Shown in pieces: positions 28,428 to 36,983 of a stretch of DNA of 38,595 bases. Numbering within the stretch: the stretch's first letter is position 1; each line of letters begins with the position of its first letter. The notes under the pieces are model-generated. The model ran no database searches and had not been told where the DNA came from. It worked only from the letters and a program-made list of their open reading frames with translations. This DNA comes from Alkaliphilus peptidifermentans DSM 18978 (GTDB lineage: Bacteria; Bacillota; Clostridia; Peptostreptococcales; Natronincolaceae): NCBI RefSeq assembly GCF_900101495.1, contig NZ_FMUS01000036.1, positions 1 to 38,595 on the forward strand. Reading direction: 5' to 3'. The translations under genes were made by a program, and so were the position numbers.

Positions 28428-30191
28428 TTGAGTTGTCATACAAAAGAACCTGAAATACATATTGAAGAAGGTCAAATAAAGGTGTTACTAATGGGAAACC
28501 CAAATGTAGGTAAGAGTGTAGTTTTCTCTAAACTTACAGGGATGGATGTAATAGCTTCTAACTATACTGGTACAACGGTAACCTTTACAAAAGGAAATAT
28601 ACAGCATCAAGGAAATCATGGAGTTCTAATTGACGTACCAGGAACCTATTCATTAGAGGCTACTTCACCAGCAGAAGAAGTAGCCGTTAATATGTTAGAT
28701 AATGAGAAGGCAGATGTAATTATCTGTGTACTTGATGCAACTAATTTAGAGAGAAATCTAAATTTTGCATTACAGCTACAAAAATATCAAATACCAATTA
28801 TTTTTGCCTTAAACCTTACAGATGTAGCTGAACAACAAGGAATAAGTGTTGATATAGATAAACTATCTGTTGAATTAGGGGCTCCAGTTGTCCCTACTGT
28901 AGCAATTAGAAACATAGGACTACGGGATATATTAAAACAGGCTTGGATAATGGCTGAAAAAAAGACTGTTGATTATGGAGATATACCAGAAAATCAAGAT
29001 GAACGATGGCAAAGGGTAGGAAGAATAATACAGCAGGTTCAACAGGTTGAACATCGACATCCAACATTATTAGAAAAATTAGGGGATGCTTTAATTCGTC
29101 CATTAACAGGCATACCAGCATCAATTATTATACTTGCTTTAGCTTTAGGGATTGTTGTTGGTGGTGGTAAAGGAATTCGTGGCCTTATCTTATTACCGTT
29201 ACTTAATAACTTCTATGTTCCATTTATAACAAACATTGTATCCACCTTTCTATCGGAAGGCCTAATATTTAATGTGCTGGTGGGGGAATATGGAATGCTA
29301 ATTAAGGGTATTGAATGGCCATTTGCCTTAATACTACCATATGTTTTCCTATTCTATATTGTTTTATCATTTCTAGAGGATAGTGGTTATTTACCAAGGT
29401 TAGCTGTATTAGTTGATAGTATGCTACAACGTATAGGAATACAGGGAGGAAACATTGTACCCATGATAATGGGATACGGCTGTGCGGTTCCTGCAATTCT
29501 TGGAACACGTGCGTCAACAAGTCAAAAAGAACGAATTATTGTGGCATCTGTTGTTTCGTTGGCAGTCCCTTGTGCAGCTCAAACAGGTGCATTTATTGCA
29601 CTGTTAGGAGATAGATCTGTTTTGGTTTTAGTATTGGTGTATTTAATCTCACTATTAGCCATGTTTATAGGTGGAATGGTGTTAAATAAAATGATTCCAG
29701 GTAAAAGTGATCCAATCTTATTGGAAATACCTAATCTGCTAATGCCAGATAGACAGTCCTACTTAAAGAAGATTTATTTAAGAACAAAGCATTTCATGCT
29801 GGAGGCAGAAGTTCCTATGTTATTGGGAGTAGGCTTTGCAGCTTTGGTTGCTGAAACAGGTGCTTTAAATGCAGTAGGTGGCTTTATCGAACCAATTATC
29901 GAAGGCTGGTTAGGTTTACCAAGAGAAGCAACAATTGGTTTGATTCTGGGTGTAATTCGTAGAGAATTAGCAGTATTACCTCTATTGGAATTAGACTTGT
30001 CTACACTACAGTTACTGGTTGCATCGGTTGTAGCTTTATTCTATTTGCCTTGCTTATCAGTTTTAGGGGTCTTAATAAAGGAATTCCGTATAAAAATTGC
30101 TCTAGCAATTGGAATTTCGACTTTTTTCTTAGCATTCTTTATTGGTGGACTAATAAATCAAGTAGTAACACTTGTTTCAATGTTACTTTAG
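28428..30191 (+). CDS. feoB: Ferrous iron transporter B
   Basis: A 587-residue iron(II) transporter with an N-terminal G domain: GNPNVGKS, TGTTV (G2), DVPGTYSL (G3) and NLTD (G4), then a short linker and the membrane core with Gate motifs, including PMIMGYGCAVPAILGTRAS and SVVSLAVPCAAQTGAF. It is shorter than the 650-770 residues of many FeoB proteins, mainly in the linker between G domain and membrane part. It starts at TTG 28428, immediately after the feoA stop, with AAGGAGGT ten bases upstream. Second gene of the Fur-controlled operon. Confidence 0.93.
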   Translation: MSCHTKEPEIHIEEGQIKVLLMGNPNVGKSVVFSKLTGMDVIASNYTGTTVTFTKGNIQHQGNHGVLIDVPGTYSLEATSPAEEVAVNMLDNEKADVIICVLDATNLERNLNFALQLQKYQIPIIFALNLTDVAEQQGISVDIDKLSVELGAPVVPTVAIRNIGLRDILKQAWIMAEKKTVDYGDIPENQDERWQRVGRIIQQVQQVEHRHPTLLEKLGDALIRPLTGIPASIIILALALGIVVGGGKGIRGLILLPLLNNFYVPFITNIVSTFLSEGLIFNVLVGEYGMLIKGIEWPFALILPYVFLFYIVLSFLEDSGYLPRLAVLVDSMLQRIGIQGGNIVPMIMGYGCAVPAILGTRASTSQKERIIVASVVSLAVPCAAQTGAFIALLGDRSVLVLVLVYLISLLAMFIGGMVLNKMIPGKSDPILLEIPNLLMPDRQSYLKKIYLRTKHFMLEAEVPMLLGVGFAALVAETGALNAVGGFIEPIIEGWLGLPREATIGLILGVIRRELAVLPLLELDLSTLQLLVASVVALFYLPCLSVLGVLIKEFRIKIALAIGISTFFLAFFIGGLINQVVTLVSMLL

Positions 30192-30210
30192 AAGGAAGGG
30201 TGAAGAAAAT

Positions 30211-30852
30211 ATGAAGCTTATACCTACTTTTACATCAAAACTGGAAAAGCTATGCTCTATATCTCCTCTATTAATTAAATTAGTGGAAATTTACTATAAG
30301 GATTTGGTGAAGCGAGAAGTAGATTTGGGACAAATTTCATGTGATGATCATGTATTATGTATCGGTGGTGGACCATTACCCTGCACTGCTCTTGCCATAG
30401 CAAATCAAACAGGGGCGCAGGTTTATGTTATAGATATTGATCCACTTTCTGTTGAAATAGCCCAAAAAGTTATAAAAAGATTAAATATGACACAAAAAGT
30501 AAAAGTGGGATTAGCTTCAGGCCAACAGATGGATGTTTCAGATTTTTCTGTTGTACATGTTGCATTACAGGCATATCCCCGTGAAGACATATTTAAAAAT
30601 GTATGGAAAAAGGCACCAGCTGGGGCCAGGATATTAATGAGAAGTCCAAAAGAAGCATTAAGGCCATTTTACTCATCGTTGCCAGACGAATGCCATAAGT
30701 GTCATCAATGTATGAATATTAAACAAAATAATATGACGATAAGCTGTACGTTACTCTTTACCAAGAATCAGGGGGGCTTTAAAGATGATGAAAAAGGCAA
30801 TACTGGTTTTAGTAGCCCTCATATCGATTTTAATACTCATATGGTTAGCTGA
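30211..30852 (+). CDS. Nicotianamine synthase-like protein (SAM-dependent)
   Basis: A 213-residue protein with a Rossmann SAM-binding core: CIGGGPLPCTAL (residues 50-61), acidic loop VIDIDPLSVE (D75, D77), and PAGARILMRSPKEALRPFY (136-154). The GxGPLP motif and the APGA-MRS-xxAxxxFLYP-type block are what I remember of nicotianamine synthases, more than of ordinary methyltransferases. NAS enzymes join aminocarboxypropyl units of SAM into metal chelators; bacterial relatives make opine-metallophore precursors. A Cys/His cluster CHKCHQC (161-167) follows. ATG 30211 has GGAAGGGTGAAG upstream. Its 3' end overlaps the next gene by 68 bases. It is third in the Fur-boxed feo operon, supporting a role in iron or other metal handling. 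A plain methyltransferase is the alternative. Confidence 0.7.
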   Translation: MKLIPTFTSKLEKLCSISPLLIKLVEIYYKDLVKREVDLGQISCDDHVLCIGGGPLPCTALAIANQTGAQVYVIDIDPLSVEIAQKVIKRLNMTQKVKVGLASGQQMDVSDFSVVHVALQAYPREDIFKNVWKKAPAGARILMRSPKEALRPFYSSLPDECHKCHQCMNIKQNNMTISCTLLFTKNQGGFKDDEKGNTGFSSPHIDFNTHMVS

Positions 30853-31792
30853 TTTTAGAGAGGTATTTTATAGCTTAAAGGAACTAAATCCTAAACTAAT
30901 ATTGACAGTATCCATTATGCAATTAGTTACTATTGTACTTATTAATTTTCAGTGGTATTCAATAGCTAAAATTATAGGAGCCGAAATCAGTTTTAAGGAT
31001 CTACTACATATGAATTTGGTGGGAACATTTGTTGAAAGTGTTACTCCCTCTGTTAAAGCAGGTGGTGAAACAGCTAAGGTATACACCCTAAATAAGAAGC
31101 TAGGATTATCAATAGGCCGGGCCACTGCAATGGTGAGTATTCAAAAAATCGTTAGTATAATTGCCTTTGCTACAATTAATCTAATATCTATTGTTGGTTT
31201 CTTAAGTAAAGTAGAAGTACAGGGTTTATATTTAAAGCTGTTATTAACTAGTTTTTTATTTCTGATTGGAGTTTTAGCAATTATAATTGCCTTTATGGTT
31301 ATTCCAGATAAAATACTATGGATTTTTAATAAGTTATCAAATAGGAAATTTGAGGAAAAACTAAATAATTTCTTGTTCATTTTCCAGAAAACAATAAAAG
31401 AGGCTATTAAGAATAAGAAGGCATTTAGTCAACAGTTGCTTCTATCATTTATCATATGGGGCTTCTTTGCTTTTAAAGCAATTATTTTGGCAAGAGGCTT
31501 ACATTTGGACATTGGATTATTTACAATAGCAATAATAACATATATAACTTATATGGTGGCTATGGTGCCACTTTTACCAGGTGGACTTGGCTCCTTTGAA
31601 GGCAGTATGGTCTTTTTATTGGCGCCATTTGGTATTACCCTTTCTAGAGGTATGGCATTTGCTTTAGCGTTAAGGTTTACCACATTTTGGTTTGTGTTTT
31701 TCATAAGTGCCATATACTTAGCTATAAATACTGTTATATCTTTTATTACGGACATTAAAGCGAAGGGGTTAAACCTTGTAATTAAAGATTAA
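30785..31792 (+). CDS. UPF0104 / flippase-like membrane protein (LPG synthase TM-domain family)
   Basis: A 335-residue polytopic membrane protein with about eight hydrophobic segments. It has the conserved SVTPSVKAGGETAKVYTL-type loop (residues about 80-97) and the VPLLPGGLGSFEGS motif (about 259-272), characteristic of the UPF0104/YbhN and MprF flippase-domain superfamily. Family members move lipids or lipid-linked molecules; specificity here is unknown. ATG 30785 (or 30788) follows GGGGGGC and overlaps the NAS-like gene, so co-translation in the feo operon is likely. Possible export of the NAS-like product is speculative. Confidence 0.8.
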   Translation: MMKKAILVLVALISILILIWLADFREVFYSLKELNPKLILTVSIMQLVTIVLINFQWYSIAKIIGAEISFKDLLHMNLVGTFVESVTPSVKAGGETAKVYTLNKKLGLSIGRATAMVSIQKIVSIIAFATINLISIVGFLSKVEVQGLYLKLLLTSFLFLIGVLAIIIAFMVIPDKILWIFNKLSNRKFEEKLNNFLFIFQKTIKEAIKNKKAFSQQLLLSFIIWGFFAFKAIILARGLHLDIGLFTIAIITYITYMVAMVPLLPGGLGSFEGSMVFLLAPFGITLSRGMAFALALRFTTFWFVFFISAIYLAINTVISFITDIKAKGLNLVIKD

Positions 31793-31799
31793 TAATCAC

Positions 31800-31827
31800 A
31801 AACAGTTCATATAAGAGCTGTTTTTTT
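31800..31827 (+). terminator. Terminator of the feo operon
   Basis: AACAGTTC (31801-31808 region) and GAGCTGTT (31815-31822) with one wobble and a six-base loop, followed by a seven-T run. Confidence 0.75.
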
Positions 31828-31885
31828 GCTCTTTTACATTTGTATAAGCATACTAGCTAATGATTAAGGGAATGATTATTATTGA

Positions 31886-32029
31886 TTAATTTTCTTCCTC
31901 CTTCTTTTTTTCTTTAAAATATGCACAGCTTTTATCAATAGGATTTGTTACAGAGGTTACATGGGTAAGTGTACATTGTCCATCATTTTCATAAATACAA
32001 GCATTTGTAGTGCAATGTATTGTCATCAT
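31886..32029 (-). CDS. Small Cys-rich DUF1540-like protein
   Basis: A 47-residue protein on the minus strand, starting MMTIHCTTNACIYENDGQC and ending with a Lys/Glu tail. Cysteines are spaced C-x4-C-x7-C-x15-C, the DUF1540 pattern (probably a metal-binding knot). AGGAGG lies eight bases before the first ATG. It occupies most of the gap between the feo operon and the gene at 32138, and its coding evidence argues against the long upstream extension of that gene. Function unknown. Confidence 0.75.
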   Translation of the reverse strand: MMTIHCTTNACIYENDGQCTLTHVTSVTNPIDKSCAYFKEKKKEEEN

Positions 32030-32137
32030 AGAAAACACCTCCTAACTATAGGATGCATCAAATTACAAGGAAAATTCATTGTAATTATTGCTACTTATTT
32101 AGTTAATTTGCAGAGAATAAAAAGTAAAGGTGATATT

Positions 32138-32743
32138 ATGTTTTTTTCAGATTATAGTAAAACTGGCTTTATCTATCATATAGCACCAATAAATGATTTA
32201 AAAAGAATTTTAACGGAAGGCATTCAATATGACGATAAACAAAGCTACAAAAGTAAATACATAGATTTCCACTCATTTATTGACCAGGAAAAAACACCAA
32301 CAATTCCTAACTGGGTAATCAGAAGGAAATCGATATTTGCTTCATTAAACTATAGAGATAATCCAAGGTTTCATTCTCATTCTGTAGTTTTAGCAGTTAG
32401 AATCCAACCAGAAAAATGCTGGGTAGCCAATGAAAATCTGGCTAATGAAATTTATGAACCCTTTATTCTACAAGATATAGAAGCCTTTAAAGAGTCAAAG
32501 GAGTATATGAAAACCAGAGGTAGGGGACTGGCCCAAGAGTATTGGGAAACTTCTTTAAGCTTTTTAGAAAATACGCAAAGAAGGTTTGACTTAAAGAAAG
32601 GATATGATGCTGAAGTATTGGTACATCATACAATCTATCCAAAGGATATAAAGCCACTTTTTATTGTTTCAGATCATCACATATACACTATAAAGGAATG
32701 GAAGAGAACATTCTGTAGTACGAGTGAAACAATTAGTAATTAG
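32138..32743 (+). CDS. DarT-like ADP-ribosyltransferase-fold protein (candidate)
   Basis: A 201-residue protein. Near the start it has FIYHIAPINDLKRILTEGI (H14), in the middle FASLNYRDN, and late YDAEVLVH (E159). The order His-motif, loop, then (A)E-[VF]-L-V matches what I remember of DarT (DUF4433) DNA ADP-ribosyltransferases and related ART-fold enzymes. No macrodomain DarG antitoxin is adjacent: upstream is a DUF1540-like gene on the other strand, downstream an AIR-synthase-like gene. The open frame reaches back to 31961, but that part is antisense to the DUF1540 gene; AAAGGTG precedes ATG 32138. Its stop codon lies inside a heptamer repeat (32731), so the last few residues come from the repeat. 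Confidence 0.55.
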   Translation: MFFSDYSKTGFIYHIAPINDLKRILTEGIQYDDKQSYKSKYIDFHSFIDQEKTPTIPNWVIRRKSIFASLNYRDNPRFHSHSVVLAVRIQPEKCWVANENLANEIYEPFILQDIEAFKESKEYMKTRGRGLAQEYWETSLSFLENTQRRFDLKKGYDAEVLVHHTIYPKDIKPLFIVSDHHIYTIKEWKRTFCSTSETISN

Positions 32744-32758
32744 TAATGTGGAATGAGT
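32731..32758 (+). repeat. AATKAGT heptamer repeat carrying the stop codon of the gene at 32138
   Basis: Units AATTAGT, AATTAGT, AATGTGG, AATGAGT in register. The stop TAG of the upstream gene is within the second unit. An inverted partner, ACTCATTAGT, lies at about 32807-32816, before the next gene. Confidence 0.7.
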
Positions 32759-32860
32759 AATGGAAGAGAAAAAACTAAATTTCTTATTTCTCTCAATTGT
32801 ATTTACAACTCATTAGTTTTAATATGATATAATACCATTAGCATGAAGGGGGGAAAACCA

Positions 32861-33856
32861 ATGAAGGTAGGAAAGCTTCCAACAAGCGTTTTAAAGGAAG
32901 TGGTTTTTTCGAATATTACCAGCAAGAGAGAAGAGGTTTTAGTAAGACCTGGTATAGGAGAAGATTGTGCAGTTATAGATTTTGGCGAATATGTTTGTGT
33001 ACTTAGCACAGATCCAATTACAGGTGCAATTAATAATATAGGTCATCTAGCCATACATATTTCTTGTAATGATGTTGCCTCCAACGGTATACAGCCTATA
33101 GGAATTATGATTACTATTCTAGCACCCACAAATACAACTAAAGAAGACATTCAGCAGATTATGAGGGACGCAAATAATGCTGCTGCTTCTATAGATGTTG
33201 AAATTATTGGAGGACACACCGAAATAACCGATGCTGTAAATCGAGTAGTTATAAGTACAACTGCTATAGGAAAGCAGTTGAAGAATGATATGATTTCTAC
33301 AAGGGGAGCAAAGGTAGGAGACGTAATTATTATGACTAAGCATGCAGGGCTTGAAGGAGCTTCAATAATAGCCACTGACTTTTGTGAAGAATTGAAGCAA
33401 CAAATGAGCACCACTGAAATTGATACAGCGATAAACTTCTCGAAGGACTTAAGTGTGGTTAAGGAAGGTATCGTTGCTGGAAGAATTGGTGTTCATAGTA
33501 TGCATGATGTAACTGAAGGCGGTATTTTAGGAGCATTATGGGAATTGGCAGAGGCATCAGATTTAGGCATTGAGGTAGATATAAACTGTATACCAATTAG
33601 CCAAGAAACAAGAAAAATATCCAATATCATGAATATTAATCCTTATCGACTTATATCCAGTGGGGTTATGCTTATATCATTAGAAAAAGAAAAAGCAAAT
33701 GATTTAATTAAACTTCTTGATTTAGAAGGGGTTAAAGGAACTATAATAGGGAGAATCACAAAGGGTAAAAGAGTTATAGTTGATGGTGGTAATATTACAC
33801 CACTGGCTGAACCTGATACTGATGAGTTATATAAGGTATTTGAAAAAAAAGTATAG
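32861..33856 (+). CDS. AIR synthase / HypE-like ATP-binding protein
   Basis: A 331-residue member of the PurM/ThiL/HypE/SelD superfamily. Visible family blocks: VRPGIGEDCAVIDFGEYVCVLSTDPI split by the acidic metal-ATP site (GED, TDPI), HISCNDVASNGIQPIGIMITILAP, the EIIGGHTEIT glycine-rich loop, and HDVTEGGILGALWELAEAS in the C-terminal domain. These enzymes phosphorylate or activate carbonyl or carboxylate groups; hypE itself travels with other hyp genes, which are absent, so the substrate is unknown. ATG 32861 is preceded by AAGGGGGGAAAA; the ATG at 32843 overlaps this RBS and is rejected. Confidence 0.85.
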   Translation: MKVGKLPTSVLKEVVFSNITSKREEVLVRPGIGEDCAVIDFGEYVCVLSTDPITGAINNIGHLAIHISCNDVASNGIQPIGIMITILAPTNTTKEDIQQIMRDANNAAASIDVEIIGGHTEITDAVNRVVISTTAIGKQLKNDMISTRGAKVGDVIIMTKHAGLEGASIIATDFCEELKQQMSTTEIDTAINFSKDLSVVKEGIVAGRIGVHSMHDVTEGGILGALWELAEASDLGIEVDINCIPISQETRKISNIMNINPYRLISSGVMLISLEKEKANDLIKLLDLEGVKGTIIGRITKGKRVIVDGGNITPLAEPDTDELYKVFEKKV

Positions 33857-33884
33857 AAGGGCCCTTGTGGCCTTTTTATTTTTT
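33857..33884 (+). terminator. Weak terminator after the AIR-synthase-like gene
   Basis: AAGG-G-CC (33857-33863) pairs with GGCCTT (33869-33874), one bulged G, followed by T-rich sequence. Confidence 0.5.
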
Positions 33885-34076
33885 GATATTACAGTTGAGA
33901 GTCATTATTACATGTTCATTACATATTACTAGCACATATTGAATTGAATCATTTAAAATGATATAACTAATATAGATGTAACAATATGTATTTTTAGACA
34001 AAAATATGTCAGATATGTATTTATTTATCGATTTTATGGTTATATTACCACGGATTTTAACGATTAAGGAGGACAA

Positions 34077-36227
34077 ATGATGTATAAAAAGGCTTTAACG
34101 ATTATTCTAATACTTTCCATCCTATCACTGTCATTTACCTATGCCAGTTCAGCTACACCAATAAAAACAGTGACAATGAATATGGATGGTAAAAATGTAA
34201 ACTTCAATACTGTACAGTTAAAACTGAATAATCAATTGATTGAATCGGATGTACCTCCTGTAATACATAATGACCGTACTCTTGTACCCTTAAGGGTTAT
34301 TGTAGAAAATTTAGGTGCAGAAATAGACTGGGACGGACAAAACCGAATAGTTACAGTTAAAACTACAGATAAAGATATACTTCTGACAATTAATAGCGAA
34401 ATAGCTGTTGTAAATGGTGGTAAAAAAATACTACCAGATAGTGTTCCAGCTAAGTTAATTAACGACCGTACAATGGTACCAATTCGATTTGTTGCAGAAG
34501 AGATTGGATTAGAAATAGACTGGGATGGTAATACAAGAACAGTACTATTAACAGAAAAGGAAATAGAGCCTGAACCTGATATAGAAGATATAGATAATAA
34601 TAATGAAGATGAAGAAAATAAGGAAGATGAAGAAGAAATAGTTGAAGAAGAGAAAATTTTATTAGAGGCAGTTACTGTAAATGCAACAGGTTTGCCAGAG
34701 ATAAGAATAAAGTTGACTGAGGAAGCAGATTATGATGAATTAAGACTGGTTCAACCAACAAGAATGGTATTTGACTTGAAAAACACAAAATTTGAGATGC
34801 AGGATAAGTCTCGTATTTCAAGTGATAATGTATATAGAATGCAGATTCAAAGAGGAAATATCAAAGAGTTAAGAGTCGCCCAGCTTAGTAAAGATCCATA
34901 TGTAACCCGGGTTGTAATAGAGCTTGAAAAAAATACTACACATCAAGTACATTACGACAAGCAAACAAATGAAATGGTTATTAGTTTCATAAATTCTGTT
35001 AACAATGTAAAAATCCAAACCCATAATACTAAAGAAGTATTGGTAATTGAAGGTGACAACGTAGAAAACTACAACATAATGAGGTTATCTAATAGCGAGA
35101 GACTTGTAGTTGATGTTAAAGATGCTTATTTAAATTCTGGTAGCTATACATTAAAGGTTGATGGGAAAATAGCAAAAAATATTAGGGTATCACAGTTTGT
35201 GCCAGATCATCACTATAAACCAGATGATAAAATAGTAAGGGTTGTAATAGATTTGCAGGATAAGGATGAGTATGAAGATTTCCATTTTGAAGTTAAAAAC
35301 AATCAACTATGGGTTCATTTAGAGGGTAAACCTTATGAATCAATGATATATGAGGAAAAGGGATGGACCACTTCAACCTTAACCTTTAAGGGAACAAACG
35401 TTACACGTTACACTGTTACCCGCAATATAAACTCAGATACACTAGATATAATAGCACCAAAAAATAACATAGACTTAGAATTTAGTAACATAGATGTCAA
35501 TGACAATTATATAAAAAATATTAGTGTCAATGATTTAAATGCTGATAACTATCTTATTCAAATTGAATTAAATGAAGAGGTGGAGCATCGTGTAGCTTCA
35601 GCAGCTAATGGTTCAAGGGATCTAGTATTAGAGCTAACCAGCAAAAATAGATATCGACAAATATTAATTGTAATAGATCCAGGCCATGGAGGTACAGATC
35701 CAGGAGCAACCTCTAAAAATCTAAAAATTAAGGAATCTGATTTAGTACTAGATATTTCTCAGCGGTTGGAAAAGCTATTAACAGAAGTTGGTTTTAGAAC
35801 ATATATGACAAGAACAACCGATATCAAAATAGATCTTAAAGATAGAGCAGCGGTAGCCAATCAGTTGGGAGCTGATTTGTTTGTAAGTGTACATGCTAAT
35901 GCAGGTCCAATTGGAAATACTACTGCAAATGGCATTGAGAACCTGTACTTTCCTTCTGAAAAATTCCCTTCAGATACTCGAGATAATAAACGATTGGCAG
36001 AAACCTTCCAATCGACTATGGTCGAAATGCTAGGGGCCACTGATAGAAGGCTAGTACCAAATGAAAAAATTATTGTTTTAAAAGATACGAAAATGCATGC
36101 TGTATTAACGGAAGTAGGGTTTCTTACAAACGCCGAGGAAGAGAAAAAACTAGCAACCGATGAATATCGTCAAAAAATAGCAGAAGCATTATTAAAATCT
36201 ATCATTACTTTCTTTGAAGAAAGCTAA
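34077..36227 (+). CDS. N-acetylmuramoyl-L-alanine amidase with copper-amine-oxidase-like and AMIN domains
   Basis: A 716-residue exported cell-wall hydrolase. Signal peptide to about residue 24; a pair of copper-amine-oxidase-N-like repeats (NDRTLVPLRVIVENLGAEIDWD and NDRTMVPIRFVAEE, about 60-155); an acidic linker (about 163-195); two or three AMIN-type beta domains (about 195-525); and an Amidase_3 catalytic domain from about 528. Zinc ligands are visible in DPGHGG, the E of KESDLVLD and SVHAN, and the catalytic Glu in LTEVGFLTN. It cleaves the bond between muramic acid and the stem peptide, in growth, division or sporulation. RBS AAGGAGG precedes ATG 34077. A hairpin terminator follows. 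Confidence 0.93.
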   Translation: MMYKKALTIILILSILSLSFTYASSATPIKTVTMNMDGKNVNFNTVQLKLNNQLIESDVPPVIHNDRTLVPLRVIVENLGAEIDWDGQNRIVTVKTTDKDILLTINSEIAVVNGGKKILPDSVPAKLINDRTMVPIRFVAEEIGLEIDWDGNTRTVLLTEKEIEPEPDIEDIDNNNEDEENKEDEEEIVEEEKILLEAVTVNATGLPEIRIKLTEEADYDELRLVQPTRMVFDLKNTKFEMQDKSRISSDNVYRMQIQRGNIKELRVAQLSKDPYVTRVVIELEKNTTHQVHYDKQTNEMVISFINSVNNVKIQTHNTKEVLVIEGDNVENYNIMRLSNSERLVVDVKDAYLNSGSYTLKVDGKIAKNIRVSQFVPDHHYKPDDKIVRVVIDLQDKDEYEDFHFEVKNNQLWVHLEGKPYESMIYEEKGWTTSTLTFKGTNVTRYTVTRNINSDTLDIIAPKNNIDLEFSNIDVNDNYIKNISVNDLNADNYLIQIELNEEVEHRVASAANGSRDLVLELTSKNRYRQILIVIDPGHGGTDPGATSKNLKIKESDLVLDISQRLEKLLTEVGFRTYMTRTTDIKIDLKDRAAVANQLGADLFVSVHANAGPIGNTTANGIENLYFPSEKFPSDTRDNKRLAETFQSTMVEMLGATDRRLVPNEKIIVLKDTKMHAVLTEVGFLTNAEEEKKLATDEYRQKIAEALLKSIITFFEES

Positions 36228-36250
36228 ATCTATCTATATTTATTTCAAAC

Positions 36251-36298
36251 ACCCAGCGACTAATGCGTATTAAAAAATACGTCAAGGCGCTGGGTTTT
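36251..36298 (+). terminator. Terminator with an inner hairpin after the amidase gene
   Basis: ACCCAGCG (36251-36258) pairs with CGCTGGGT (36288-36295), followed by TTT; inside, CGTATT (36266-36271) pairs with AATACG (36276-36281). The right half resembles sequence in the repeat element near 38160-38193. Confidence 0.75.
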
Positions 36299-36377
36299 AG
36301 ATGTGAAAAAGGAAATTGATTAAAATAAACTATATTGTATAATATATATTAATATAATGATAAAAGGGAGGAGTTTT

Positions 36378-36899
36378 ATGGAGCTCATACTTGGATACCT
36401 ATTTATTTTTGTTGCCAGGGTAACCGATGTAAGCATGGCCACCATAAGAATGATTATGGTGGTGAAAGGAAGAAGAATACAAGCAGCTATTATAGGTTTC
36501 TTTGAAATAATTATTTACATACTTGCCATTGGAAAGGTTCTAAGTGAAATAAATAATCCAATTAATCTATTGGTTTATGCTACTGGGTTTGCAACAGGTA
36601 ATTACCTGGGTGTTTATCTAGAAGAAAAAATGGCCCTGGGAAGCATAACTGTCCAGGTTATTTCTGAGCATGAGGTAATGAAGCTGGTAGAAAAGCTAAG
36701 AAATGAAGGCTTTGGTGTTACCGTAATAGAAGGCTATGGCCGGCAGGGAATACGTCATCTTCTGAATATAACATTGCAAAGAAAGAACTTATCAAAACTA
36801 CATAATATAATAGATCAACATGATGATCATGCTTTTGTAACTGTAATGGATGCTCGTTCAATTCGTGGTGGATATTTCACTGCCCTAAAAAAGAAATAA
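36378..36899 (+). CDS. UPF0316 / DUF2179 membrane protein
   Basis: A 173-residue protein with three N-terminal membrane segments (about residues 1-20, 35-53, 60-80) containing RVTDVSMATIRMIMVVKGRR, and a cytoplasmic C-terminal DUF2179-like domain (VTVIEGYGRQGIRHLLNITLQRK; ending VMDARSIRGGYF). Function unknown. ATG 36378 follows AAAGGGAGGAG; ATG 36357 would lie before that RBS. Confidence 0.85.
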   Translation: MELILGYLFIFVARVTDVSMATIRMIMVVKGRRIQAAIIGFFEIIIYILAIGKVLSEINNPINLLVYATGFATGNYLGVYLEEKMALGSITVQVISEHEVMKLVEKLRNEGFGVTVIEGYGRQGIRHLLNITLQRKNLSKLHNIIDQHDDHAFVTVMDARSIRGGYFTALKKK

Positions 36900-36983
36900 C
36901 GAATAGTTCCCCCTATACAATAATATAATTGTATAAAACAATTCCATAATAAAGGGATTTTGAATTGAGGGGGACGTATCTAT

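Noticed and set aside
31961-32137. N-terminal extension of the DarT-like gene
   Set aside because: It is antisense to the DUF1540-like gene, lacks a good RBS, and the RBS-supported ATG at 32138 starts the recognisable domain.
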